Assembly: GCA_021464415.1 (NCBI GenBank)
Contig: CM038463.1
Coordinates: 2,604,001-2,668,000 of the forward strand
DNA: 64,000 nt
Origin: Lonicera japonica
Lineage: Eukaryota; Streptophyta; Magnoliopsida; Dipsacales; Caprifoliaceae
Reading direction: 5' to 3'
Part shown: piece by piece, positions 1-10,663 of the stretch
Numbering within the stretch: position 1 is the first letter of the stretch
Layout of the letters: each line of letters starts with the position of its first letter
The notes under the pieces: model-generated
Told to the model about the DNA's origin: nothing
The model's input: only the letters and a program-made list of their open reading frames with translations
Databases searched by the model: none
Program-made: the position numbers and the translations under genes

Positions 1-1
1 A

Positions 2-475
2 ATATTCACTGATGCAGACTATGCTGGATCAGTTACTAATCAAAGATCAACATCAGGGTATTGCACTTATGTGTGGGGAAATTTAGTTACTTGGAGAAGC
101 AAGAAACAATCTGTTGCAACACGGAGTAGTGCAGAGGCAGAGTTTAGAGCTATGGCCCATGGAATCTGTGAAGGAATATGGTTAAAAAGGCTATTAGTTG
201 AGTTAAAGATTCCTTTGGAAAAACCAATGAAGATGTTTTGTAACAATCAAACAGCCATAAGTATTACCAAGAACCCTGTCCACCATGACCGAACAAAGCA
301 TGTAGAGATAAATCGTCATTTCATCAAGGAGAGGGTTGAGGAAGGATCAGTCAATCTGATTTATACTCCAACAGGGCTTCAAAAAACTGATATACTCACT
401 AAAGCTCTTCCAAGATCCATTTTTGAAGACTTGAGCAGCAAGCTGGGTATGATCAACATTTACAACCCATCTTGA
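2..475 (+). pseudogene. Ty1-copia polyprotein, C-terminal RNase H part
   Basis: This is the last 157 codons of a Ty1-copia Pol polyprotein, open from the window edge to a TGA stop. It covers the RNase H domain, which removes the RNA strand during reverse transcription. The DADYAG motif near the start holds the first catalytic aspartate, SSAEAEFRA holds the glutamate, and a DRTKHVEI stretch followed by a DILTKALP motif closes the domain as in plant copia elements. A purine-rich primer tract and a 3' LTR follow at once. The 5' part lies outside the window, so whether the element is intact is unknown, but this part has no stop or frameshift and may be a fairly young insertion. Confidence 0.9.
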
Positions 476-482
476 GGGGGAG
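472..482 (+). other. Polypurine tract of the Ty1-copia element
   Basis: The sequence ttgagggggag directly precedes the LTR start (TG at 483). This is the expected place and composition for the plus-strand primer of an LTR retrotransposon. Confidence 0.75.
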
Positions 483-770
483 TGTGGAATTATGTTTATA
501 TATTTTTGCCTTTGCAACTGGTATTTATAGCCGTATTATATTTTATGGAATTTAGTTTATTTTCTTTCTTAGTGGGACTTAAGTAGCTTAATTTCCTCTT
601 TCCAGATTTTGCTTCCTGATTTTATGAGAGATTTATATCCTCTAATACCGGATCTAGGTAGTTATTTTTGGGATGTTTTCCCTCTACTTTCTAGTTTAAA
701 TACCGGTGTATTATTCATTATAATATATTGAATAAAAAAGTGTGTTTTCCTCTCCAAATCTTCATAAACA
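483..770 (+). mobile_element. 3' LTR of the Ty1-copia element
   Basis: A 288-bp segment starts with TG just after the polypurine tract and ends with CA near 770, the usual copia LTR ends. The partner LTR and the 5-bp target copy lie to the left of the window, so the right edge rests on the CA dinucleotide and on the TFIIIA-like intron sequence resuming soon after. The element appears to have inserted into the TFIIIA pseudogene. Confidence 0.65.
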
Positions 771-1285
771 AACTTAACCCACCAGTAAACTGTTCAAAAA
801 TAATAAAATAAATTGAAATACTTATGATGTACCTCGAGTGAATGGCTTTGCATATGCTACTTTAAATGAGCAGGTTTTCAAAAACTTGCACCACATTCTT
901 CACACGAATTCTACTTCACCACTTCTCTTTCCCCATCTCCGTCACCTTGTTTCCCTTTCATTTCATCCTAAATAACAAAACAAATCACATAAATTCAAGT
1001 TTCAAATAATTTATGATACAACTATTCAAACAAAAGGAATTTGGGAACAATAATTCTAAAGGAACATACAATATATATCTGACATAAAAACTGACGTAAG
1101 TGGTGTGCTCCACATGTATTGTTTAAAATGTGGGATCCATCTAAAATTCATCCATGTCAAAATATATCATAACCAATGAATAATAGCCCAATAGATAAAT
1201 ATATCTGTGGGAGGACTCGTCAATAGGTAACTGCCCAAATGATTCAATAATACAAGAATGAAATAACTTTTTTCATTTTGTATAC

Positions 1286-1433
1286 AAATTCAACAATCGC
1301 CACCACAAAGGGTGCACACAAATAGGTGGACACCAAAGGCCTTGATACCACAACAATGTGGAGTGTACCCGTGACCACCTTGTTACGAGGAAAAGGAATA
1401 TGCCAAATAGTGCAAGTTTTCGAATGAAAATCA
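1286..1433 (-). other. Possible relic of the TFIIIA regulatory (5S-mimic) exon
   Basis: Between the two TFIIIA-like exons lies a 148-nt stretch bounded by a ttttcag acceptor-like and a gtatac donor-like site. It holds short self-complementary parts: GGTGG against CCACC, and CCACA-TTGT-TGTGG. Plant TFIIIA genes carry at this position an alternatively spliced exon that mimics 5S rRNA and binds ribosomal protein L5. Position and compact folding suggest this is its remnant. The call rests on context; sequence identity to known mimics was not tested. Confidence 0.35.
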
Positions 1434-1592
1434 CTGAAAATACAAGTTAAGCTAAACAATACACAAATACACAGTTACATGGCTCAACGTATTTAGATTT
1501 ATATACATGGACACAGATCCAACAATTTTGTTGAATATACACATTCAAAATGTATGAGACATAAGCATAATTTGCAACAATTATAAGATCTA

Positions 1593-1705
1593 GATGCATC
1601 ACATGATGTGTACTTCATAAAACTACATACACATAGGCAAACTACAAACATATATATGTATAGAGAGAGAGATTGGAAATCTACCTGGTGGTGAGAAAGA
1701 AGATG
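1593..1705. repeat. Direct repeat copy 1 (TFIIIA exon 1/intron 1 junction)
   Basis: About 110 bp spanning the end of TFIIIA-like exon 1 and the start of its intron recurs in the same orientation at 2608-2717. Shared stretches include tcacatgatgtgtacttc and the ttggaaatctacct splice region. It is a partial duplication of the pseudogene. Confidence 0.75.
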
Positions 1706-2607
1706 AGAGGTGATGAGGGACTTCTTAGATCTGTAAATTCCACAGTTTTCGCAGTAGTATCTCCTTATATCTCTGAATATTGGCCATTCTTCTCTCTTTA
1801 TATCACTCATTTTTCCTCCTTCCATCAATTCCATTCAATTCTAGAGAGAGAGAAAGTTTGAGATAGAGAGAGAATTAAGATTGTTTTTGCAGAGTGATGT
1901 GAGCTACAGAACGGCGTGAAACCTTCTTTCTATAGGGGTGTTTTCGGTTTCGGTCGGGGTAGAGATTGGGGTACACCAAACCCTTCCCAAACTTCATAGT
2001 TCGGTTCAATTTCGATTTCCACACCTATGGAACCCAAACCCTCCCCAAATTATTCGGTTTCAGTCGGGTTGAATCTCATTTGGGTTTTTTTATATTGCTA
2101 AAACTTCAGTTAAAAACTGCATTTAAAAAAAAAAGAGCACTAAAACTGCACTAAAATATGCTTATGTAACTGCATGGAAATTGCACTAAAACAGCACTAG
2201 CTTAGAACATATTTACCACAAAAGCCCAAGAATGATTAAGCAAGTTAAATTACATTTCTTAGTAATTTATAGTATACTAATTTGAATAATTTTTCATGGT
2301 CGCAGAGGACTTCATATTTATGTAAGGATCATTGTAAAATGGAGTTTATTTTTATTCAAGGAGTTCCATTCAAAAAGCAATTCACAAGTGAATTCATGAC
2401 TTAAATCCACCAAGAACTGTGAAACTTCATAGAATAAATCAAATGAACCCATCATTATAAATTTATTACTGTTGCTACCTTTCTCATTGCGGCTCATGTA
2501 TTTGTACAATAACTTTCCGTATATATATAATCAGCACTAAGATTGTTCTATACTTGTTTATGCAAGCATTTACGGTCAAGAACAAGCTGCAAGTAATTAT
2601 ATACATC

Positions 2608-2717
2608 ATGCGTCACATGATGTGTACTTCATAAAACTACATACACATGCAAATTACAAACACACACATATATAAATAGATTGGAAATCTACCTGTTGGT
2701 GAGAAAGAAGATCTGAG
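2608..2717. repeat. Direct repeat copy 2 (TFIIIA fragment)
   Basis: Second copy of the repeat at 1593-1705. On the minus strand it still reads SDLLSHQQ before a GTAG donor, so it is a duplicated, degraded TFIIIA exon end; the cysteine half of the finger is lost. Confidence 0.7.
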
Positions 2718-2841
2718 ATGAGAGTACGTAGCGTGAGAGATGAGAGTAGCAGACAGAGAGACACAGAGACGAAAGCGATGGAAGCGGAGAAAAGTAGAAG
2801 TGAAAGGCCGAGACTCTGAAAACTTAAAGTTTTCATATTTA

Positions 2842-3201
2842 AGTGGTGTGAAAGTTCTTTATCTGGTAAAAAAATTAAGTGATTTACTATTTAATTCTAA
2901 AAATTTGCATCCAAAATTTTAAGTGGCAAATTTGCCACTTAAATCTGAAAACTTAAAACTCCTCATTACAAAATATCTATTTTACCCTCATCAAAGCTCT
3001 AATCATGTGATCTAAACACACTAATAAAGGCAAAATTGTCATATTAAAAAAAAATTCAGTTTTTAGATGTGTTATATTCAAACAAACAACATTTTTTCAG
3101 ATGCAGTTTTTAAAGTAAACAAACATTTTTTTCAATTTCAGTTTTCAGTTTTTAGTTCAATATTCAGATTTCAGTTTTCAGATGATTTATCAAACGCCAC
3201 C
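2842..3201. mobile_element. Tourist-like MITE
   Basis: About 360 bp lies between terminal parts resembling inverted repeats (left aGTGGTGTGAAAG, right TCAAACGCCACC), flanked by TTA on each side (2839-2841 and 3202-3204). No coding content. Related sequence, including acaaacaacattttttcaga and an aaacgccacct end, recurs at 63480-63660, so this is a family. Confidence 0.5.
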
Positions 3202-3626
3202 TTAGTCTTTTAGGGTTTTTCACTTTTGTCTTCCTCTAAATGGTGTAGTTTACACTGTTTAGTAGCATTTTTTTAAAGATATTCGGTGAAATCAGATCAA
3301 TTCTGTTAAACCGAACCGCCCCGAAATTTCAGTTTTAGTTTCAATTTTTGTTTTGTTCAAAAAATTTTGGATTGCAATAGATCGGTTCGGTTCGTTCAAT
3401 CGATTTTTAGATTTTCAGATTTCTGACAATACCCCTAACTTTTATTCTAGCTTATCTTTTTCCATCGCTTTTAAAGTATGGATACTTCATATAGAGTTAT
3501 CGTATCCGTATCCGTATTCGATACATATTATGTACTAATACTTGCCCGATACACCCGAATACATACAAGATACGTATCAAAATTTCCCCAATTTATTATT
3601 TTTTGGATACTTCTTGGACACATTTA

Positions 3627-4058
3627 AGGTTCGTTTGGTTCGCGAATTTGAGCATTTTAAAAACGGAAGTATTTCATTTTCTCTGTTTGGTAAGCACAAA
3701 TTCCGGAAACGCTTTCTTGATAGCAGGGAAAGTAGGGAGTAAAGTCATTCATCTCAAAATCAATCAATTTCATTATATTTCCCATGGAGGTGGAAAACTA
3801 AAGATCATGTCAATTTTACTTTCTTGTGTTTGTTAAAACATGAAAAATATTTAGGTAGGGGTATTGCTATCCAAATTTTTTGTAAAAAATGCTAGAAAAT
3901 CACAAGGGAAAATCAATCCCATAGGTTTTGAGATGAATGACTTTACCCCCTACTTTCTCCTCTATCAAGAAAGTGTTTTTGGAATTTGTGCTTACCAAAC
4001 AAAGGAAATAAAAAAGTTTCCTTTCCTGAGTACTTAAATCCGTGAACCAAACGAGGCC
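3627..4058. mobile_element. Tourist-like MITE, family A copy 1
   Basis: A 432-bp non-coding element with terminal inverted repeats (left aggttcgtttggttcgcg, right cgtgaaccaaacgaggcc) and a TTA target duplication (3624-3626, 4059-4061), the PIF/Harbinger-Tourist pattern. It shares internal sequence (tttcccatggaggtg, tttgtgcttaccaaacaaag) with the copy at 53259-53580. Short ORFs inside have no recognisable product. Confidence 0.85.
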
Positions 4059-4788
4059 TTAAGATACATCATGGATACGTTCAGGACAGAATATACATAC
4101 ATGATAATATTTTGTATGAGTGATAAATAGGATTTAATTCATTATATTAAAAATGTATGTGAAGGAGAAAACTATTAAATACCTTTAAAATAGTTATGAA
4201 TCAATGCTCACTTGCTTGAGGTTGATAGTCATGAGTTTTTTTTTTTTTTTTTGAAGAAATTATTTGCTATGTTTTAAGATAATGGAGTGGACATGAAATG
4301 TGAAATGATAATTCTTTTGACGATGTGTGATAAATATTTGGAACTAATTGAAACTAAATAGCGATTTCATGTTATATATAATTGATTATTAAATTCATGT
4401 CTTTAGAAATATCGATTTAGTATTCATAAACTTTGTAAAACTACTAATTTTTATATATAGGAATATATTAAATATTAATTTTTCTAGCGTATCCTAGCCA
4501 TATTATATCTTAGTATGTTCTAGATTTTTCATATCTTTGTGTCAGTGTGGTATCGTATCGAATACCCATATCCGTATACATGTTTCCTAGGGCATCGCAT
4601 TTTATTTTGAAGCCCTAGGGTCCTGATCCTCTACTCTGTCACCTCACCATGTGCATTCTCTTGTTTAGTGGAGTGACGCCACGTCATCACTCCGTTTACC
4701 ACTATTCTAAGTTAAAGTTGACCTATAAAATAGTAGATTTCCGCTTACATCCTACTATTTTGATAAAATGCCAATTACCCCACTCGTA

Positions 4789-4838
4789 TTTTAAAAGAGA
4801 GAAAAATTATAATTTTTAAAAGAGAGAAAAATTATAAT
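4789..4838. repeat. 25-bp tandem duplication
   Basis: Two perfect adjacent copies (4789-4813 and 4814-4838) of a unit beginning ttttaaaagagagaaaaatt. Confidence 0.9.
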
Positions 4839-4927
4839 TGTTCGCTATTCATAATGATTAATGAAGTTTAACCTTTACAATTATTTGGTATTTTCAATTA
4901 ATGTTTTTTCGACTTAATTAAAAACGC

Positions 4928-4944
4928 GGGGGGGGGGGGGGGGG
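4928..4944. repeat. Homopolymer G tract
   Basis: Seventeen consecutive G. Length in the assembly may be inexact, since homopolymers are error-prone. Confidence 0.9.
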
Positions 4945-5411
4945 ATCCTTTAGTCGTTTATTTTAATTGTTTGTTAATTGAAAATAAAATATTATACATT
5001 TTCTCAAAACACATGTAAGATTATGAAAACAAAGAGTCTTCTCAAAATTTAGCAAAATGCACATTCTCATTTTCTAGAAATAAAAAAGAACCAAAAATTC
5101 AAACACACATGCTTTCATCTTATTATGTTTTTGTACAAAAATTTTATACTAACTATTATGACATTACTTAAATGAATGGCGAGACAACATATTTAATGCA
5201 CCGTCGATCTTTCTATTTATTTAATTCACAGCATTATAATAATTGTATAATCAATTTGTAAAACGATCAAGTCTATTTGTAATTGGACACTCTATATATT
5301 GACTTCTATCTGTGTTTTGAGAAATTATTCACTTCTATCTATTTTTAAATTAATTTACAGCAACATTTTAACATTTTGAATTTGTTAATAACGGGTATCT
5401 TTAGATATGCA

Positions 5412-5801
5412 GGGGAAGGATCTAAAGAGGACCAATTTTTTGGTCCTTAAATACGGACCAATCATTTTGAGGGTGTAAATAAATGAATATTTTGATAAAA
5501 CTTAGTGAATATGATCTCCATGATTAGTAGATCACCTCCACCAAATTTCATCGAAAAATTAAATCGGGAAGAGGGTTAACTAAAAACTTGATATATATGT
5601 GCGTTTCTAACCGTTAAAATTTAAAATGTTTAGATAACTCACTTTCCGGTTGAATTTTTTGATGAAATTTGGTGGAGATGATCTACTAATCATGGAGATC
5701 ATCTTCACCAAGTTTCATAAAAAAATTCATCCGTTTACTCCCTCAAAATGATTGGTCCGCATTTAAGGACCAAAAAATTGGTCCTCTTTATATCCTTCCC
5801 C
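5412..5801. mobile_element. Foldback Mutator-type MITE
   Basis: A 390-bp element that is nearly one long hairpin: arms of about 170 bp start ggggaaggat and end atccttcccc, with aaagaggaccaatttttt and its complement inside. It is flanked by a perfect 10-bp direct repeat, tagatatgca (5402-5411 and 5802-5811). Long inverted repeats with a 9-11 bp duplication are typical of MULE-derived MITEs. No coding content. Confidence 0.9.
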
Positions 5802-5811
5802 TAGATATGCA

Positions 5812-6946
5812 AACCGTTTCAATTAACTTTTATTTCCCATCCCAGGAAGAATTTTATTATGTGTAGAGATTGATTTTCATGCATTATAGTTTTTAAAATG
5901 GTAAAATATCCTAAATAGGATATTCATCAAAATCAGAATAAACAATAATGAAACATGCAAAGAAGTACTCTCAAATCATAATTAAAAGTTCACATTTCTT
6001 TTTATGGACATTGCAAAATCTCTTTAACTCAATAATCAACTAATATGATGGCTAAATTCGACACACAATAGTTATTAATATAATCACCATAAGAAAACAG
6101 AGATAGCAAATGACCAAGAGAATAGCAACATAGTTTGGAAATTTGTTACTCCAGATTCAGAACTTGGAATTGGAATTTTCAGACAAAAAAAACACACTTG
6201 GAATTTGGATTCTCAAAGCTCCATATTTTTATAGTGAATGAAATAAAAATATATACAGAACCACAAATTCTCAAACCAATTTTTTTATAGTAAAGTATAT
6301 GAGAAGAAAATATTAGCAGCTAAAACCCAAGAAGAGCTAATAAAGAACTTGGAATTGGAATTCTCAAACCCGCTATGTCTTCATAGTTAATTGAAATGAA
6401 AATATTAAGAGAACCACACTCATAAAACCCAAGAAAAGCAACCAATAAACAAATATTTGTTTCGTATTAACACTGAAAATCTTTAACGCAATATCTTTAT
6501 ACCCACCCCTTTGGGATGTTACCAATTTTGTAACTCTTGCTCGTGCTTAATACATGGCATAGATGTTTCTTTTCTTCTCATACTTGTATCATAATATTAA
6601 AAAGTTACACAAATTCACAATGAAATGTATAATAATTTTAACGATAACAATAATAGATACCTTTTAAAACCATTCAATCCGACCTAATACTCTCACGCCG
6701 ATTTGGTAACATGCGACGGGGAACATCTTTGCAGGAACTTTTAGAACACAGCAGTACAAAACCCAGCATATATGTTGATAATTCAATGTCTACAGATGCA
6801 TACATATATATTCTAAACATTCTTTTCAAAATTATTACATTACATAATAATATAGATATCCAAACAACACAATAAATTGAGAGTTAAGCCACTAAACCTG
6901 CAAGAAACTTCATACGTTATTGATCTTCTTCAACATATCGTACATC
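5812..6946. other. Intergenic and 3' flank, no gene seen
   Basis: AT-rich sequence without a supportable ORF. The part just below 6947 is probably the 3' UTR of the minus-strand gene that follows. A motif ggaattggaattctcaaa recurs loosely near 6160 and 6350, suggesting a weak local repeat. Confidence 0.5.
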
Positions 6947-9900
6947 CTATTGAGCCTCTTTGCTAGCTTCTCTTTCGAGCAGAAACGTCAACCAACGATG
7001 CATTATATCATCACGAGCCTCTTTGGGCAGAATGCTCGAAAACCCATACAATTTACGAATCGTCTCTCCTGGCTCCTGCTCTTCGTTATGCATCTTCAAC
7101 AAAAGAAACCCAAGGAGCCTCGTGAAATTCATCTTTAACTCTAGTGGAAGGTCTTGAACCGCCATGCCTTCGGGCTTGCTTTTAGAGGGAGGCTCGGGAA
7201 CCGGGCCCGTACCAACATCAGAGGATGACTTAACAATCACCGCGGATCTGTCTTTGAGCTTAATGGGTGTATAGACTTGTGGTCCATTGAACAGTTTTTG
7301 GTTCAGACCAATGGATTTCTTGTGTAGCCTGGTGACTAAGAACATAAAACAAACTTAACCAAATGTGGGTTTTAGTTTCAGTCATGCGTAGAAAGAGAAC
7401 CCAAACAATGAATGAAGGATTCTCCTAACACATGAATACACGCAAGTTGAAGAATAGAAATGCAAACAGAACGCATTATGAGTCCCACTTTTCTTTTTCG
7501 GGACATCACAAATTAAGATCAAATTTCTAAATGTAATGTACATATCTCACAGGACAGTCAAAGGAGATTTTGTTTTGGCCACAATAACACTAAAGTTGGC
7601 TTTCATAAGAGTTTTTTTTTTTTTTTTATTGTAAAGTCTTAATTCGATATGCTGAAGGAGTACAAAATCCCAATAAATAGTATACATGTGCGTTTCGCAA
7701 TAAGATAACAAGATAGAATATATAATGTCTCTTAGAATTTGAATGCCAGTACATTAGTTTTTTTTGGAGAAAAAAGGGAAGGTCTAGTCTCTTCCCTTTA
7801 CTACAAATAACTAAGAACCCTCCCCATCCCGGATGAGACAAACCGAGGATCTAGAGCGGGGCCAATTTTTTTCTACTTTTTTCTTCAATTATGTAAAACA
7901 TACTAAAAAATTTGAAGGTCGATCAGTTTCAGGAGGGTATATAAAGGTACAATAAAAATGCGAGGGTTGTTATGTAGGTACATCAAAGTTTGGGGGGCCA
8001 TAACCATACATATATAAAAGGTACACCAAAATTTGAAGGATATATGAAGTACACCAAAGTTTTGGAGTTGGGCCGTAACCCTATAGGTAGTTTCGTCCCT
8101 GTATATATTAGTGTCTCAATACACTTGACTATATAGGTCTCTAAACTCTCTTTCTCATTGGCTATTAAATCTATGCGCTCTCTCTCTCTCTCTCTCTCTC
8201 TCACTTTCAAAAGAGACTGTATTTAAATGAAATAAAACATTTGATACGCAAAGCCTGTGAATCAGGAAAGAATCAAGGGAGTATCAAAATCTATTAGGGT
8301 ACGCTTCAGAAATCATTGACCACTTCAAAGAATTTGTGCTTCATAGTTTTTCAAAAACTAAGTGAATTTTAAAAATAATAGTACATGTGAGCAGGCGTCC
8401 ACCTACCATATCGAAACATTAAAGAATTATAATTGAGTTTATAGTGTCACCTTTCTCCGTTGGTGGGGCCCAAAGGGGCACCCAAGCTTTGTGGAGGGAG
8501 AAGGACCTATGCAACTGTAGGTTCAACCTCTGCACACCATGGTCCACACTGCATTGGACCAGGCTCAGGTCTATTTTAGGTTGATTCTTTTAAGCCCCCA
8601 AGGAGCACCCAAATACTGTGGTAGACTGGTAGGCGAGAAACTTAGGCATTTGGGGGTTCAATCCACACAATTTATTAGAAAATTATAGTTCATTTTGAGT
8701 CAGACTCAATTTCATGTGCGGTTATTGGCCTCTTCAACTACATCACTTTAACAAATTTATTTAGAAACAATCAAACCATCATCCATTTTGTACAGAAAAT
8801 TATTTTTGGGCCAGGAATTCTAGTTTCGATACTCATTTGTTTTTAAACTGTGCCTAGGGCTGTAAACCAGCCAAGTCGAATCAAGCCCAACAGTGGCTTG
8901 TTCAAGCTTGGTTTGAAAAACATTTCGAGCTTATAAATTTGTACAAGCTTGGCTTGTTTAGCTCTCAAGCAAACAAGCTTTTAATTGAGCCAAGCTCGAG
9001 TAGCTTGATTTTTAACATAGTTCTACAATGTTTCAGGGCTTATCGAGCTGAACTCATTAACGTGTCAATCTCCAAATTGTGTTCAAGATTGGTCTTTTTG
9101 TTTCACAAAACGAATCTCGAACGAGCTTCGACTTGAACAATCAGGAGTCAAGCTCAAGGAGCTTGGTTTGTTTTACAGCCTATTTTGTTACTAATTCAAG
9201 ATTCTAGCCCAACATATTTTCTTGACCAGCTATAAAAGAAAGGCATTTCTCCCATTGATACACAGAGTTTCAGAAGTTCAGTATCTGTGAAACTTTATTC
9301 ACCAATGTTTTTGCTTCTTTTTTCTTGAGCAAGAAGGGTTTCTCGATGCTTTATCAGTTTATCTTTAGGGTGGCCACACTATAAAGGCTTCATAGAGATG
9401 TGAGTAATGACTGAACCAAAGAGATTGATGCATTTCAGTATGGAGTTTCTTAGCAAGCAACTAAACCAAAGAAATTGATGCATTTAAGTATGCAGATTTC
9501 TTAATTCTTAGAGACGCAAGCCTACCAATTCAGTTTGTATTTCGGGTTCAATTCCTTAGGCCATGTTTGGTTGTCTAGTTGTCCGGTTTTCCTCCAGTTA
9601 CTTCGGTCATCTAAAATTATGATTCAAAATTATCCATTACTAGTGTTAGTTTGCAAATTGAAGAACACATGAAGCTATAGTTTATTGAAATCCAGGAAAC
9701 TGCATAATATACCGTTAAAATCTATATTAGCACAGGTCACAAATTAACAAGAAAGAACTAATTTATATACACCAAGTCGTAACACGGGCCAAAGGCACTA
9801 TTCACCTTTAATAAGCCTGTCAAAGGACCGGATTTTGATTGAATCAGGGTAAATCCAAATCCATATTTGAAAAACTCTTCGAATCGGACATGTAATGGAT

Positions 9901-10476
9901 TACCAAAATATTGACCCATATCCAAAGTTGTTCGGATTGGATTATATCCGATCTGTTTAAAATCTTAATAATATAATAATTAATTTGTAAATATATAGAA
10001 AATAATGAAACTAACGTAGAAGTTAAGCCAAAATTTCTTATCTAATGTTTTTTAAGTTATAGTTATTTTTCATAAACGTATTAATAATAATGTGATAAAT
10101 CTAAATAATGATAAATTTAGGTATAAATGTATATCTTGGATCGGAGCGGATTGCAAACCGATCAAATCGTTGGATTTGTTAATCAAAGGCCTAACGGGTT
10201 CGGATCAAATTTGGATATACGGAACATAAATCTCAATCTATATCCATCTAAACTAAACGGATCCGATCGCTTGATAGTCCTAGATATAAATATCAAGATG
10301 CGAAATTGAAAGTTATTATCATAATTAGAAGCAATTAATGGTAAGACGATGTAATCCGTAAAAAAGGAGAATTAAAAGTTGTTCTTACAGGAATCGGAAG
10401 CAGCGAGTGAGGAAGATGATAGAGAGGCGGAGCGAGAGGGAGTAGTAGTTGTGAATAGATGATGAAGAAGAGCCAT
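6947..10476 (-). CDS. Small, probably plastid-targeted protein, unknown function (2 exons)
   Basis: Exon 1 (10476-10389, 88 nt) starts at an ATG and encodes a Ser/Thr/Ala/Leu-rich leader (MALLHHLFTTTT...SLAAS) with no acidic residue before its last codons, as in chloroplast transit peptides. It ends at a CCT|GTAAG donor. Exon 2 (7335-6947, 389 nt) follows a TTCTTAG acceptor and rejoins in frame as TRLHKKSIGLNQ. The protein is 158 residues. Residues about 35-90 are polar and proline-containing; about 90-158 look helical, with LPLELKMNFTRLLGFLLLKM and ILPKEARDDIMHRW. The family was not recognised and no catalytic motif is visible. The 3053-nt intron holds hAT-like MITEs. The clean splice and open frame over both exons argue for a real gene. 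Confidence 0.75.
8172..8202. repeat. (CT)n microsatellite
   Basis: A run of about 15 CT dinucleotides within the large intron of the plastid-protein gene. Confidence 0.9.
8855..9182. mobile_element. hAT-like MITE in intron
   Basis: A 328-bp segment has inverted termini (left tagggctgtaaaccagccaag, right cttggtttgttttacagccta) and many internal aagctt/agctcgag-like repeats. Terminal GGGCTGTAAA is common in plant hAT-derived MITEs. No 8-bp target duplication was found, so the edges or the flanks have diverged. Confidence 0.55.
9812..10282. mobile_element. Probable diverged hAT-like MITE in intron
   Basis: Ends are imperfect inverted repeats (left taagcctgtcaaaggaccgg, right cggatccgatcgcttgatag) and the inside is rich in ggatt/atccga repeats. 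No clear target duplication and no coding content. Confidence 0.4.
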
Positions 10477-10587
10477 TTCTACCGGGTTTGCTTCTCTGTG
10501 TGCGACTGACTAATAATTAAGCCTTCTGGTTAATAATAATAAAAATAAGGAGTATTTGTTCCTCCAAAACAATATATATATATATAT

Positions 10588-10663
10588 GCTAAATCGTGAG
10601 CAGGAGGCGATAAACTCGAGGAGGTGCTAAAACGTGAGCAGGAGGCGATAAACTCGAGGAGGT
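10588..10663. repeat. 38-bp tandem duplication upstream of the plastid-protein gene
   Basis: Two copies (10588-10625 and 10626-10663) of a unit containing gtgagcaggaggcgataaac and ending ctcgaggaggt, with one mismatch. It starts about 110 bp upstream of the ATG at 10476, inside the likely promoter or 5' UTR, just below an (AT)n tract. A regulatory effect is possible but untested. Confidence 0.9.

Larger units (their letters stand above)
833..1834 (-). pseudogene. TFIIIA-like zinc-finger pseudogene (5' part)
   Basis: Two exons of a plant transcription factor IIIA gene are recognisable. Exon 1 (1834-1685, 50 codons, ATG at 1834) encodes a first C2H2 finger (YYCENCGIYRSKK...SHLLSHH, C-x2-C-x12-H-x3-H) and ends HHQ before a GT donor. 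A later exon (967-833, 45 codons, after a TTTAG acceptor) encodes finger 2 (CEECGASF...KPAHLK...HMQSHSLE) but has stops at codons 19, 31 and 37. TFIIIA normally has nine fingers and drives 5S rRNA transcription. Here only two remain before the copia LTR at 770, so the gene is dead. Exon 1 is still open, so it decayed unevenly or lately. The finger spacing, the HHQ splice site and the QSHSLE end match remembered Arabidopsis TFIIIA. Confidence 0.8.
4062..5401. other. Intergenic, no gene seen
   Basis: No coding region is supported. It holds a 25-bp tandem duplication (4789-4838), a run of 17 G (4928-4944) and AT-rich filler. The nearest repeat boundary is the Mutator-type MITE at 5412. Confidence 0.6.

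Noticed and set aside
1934..3436. Possible hAT element from taggggtgttttcgg to caatacccctaac
   Set aside because: Ends look right, but no matching 8-bp target copies and weak terminal complementarity; kept only as a hint in a finding.
7983..8210. 75-codon minus-strand frame starting with RERERER
   Set aside because: The start is a translated CT microsatellite; the rest has no domain and sits in an intron.
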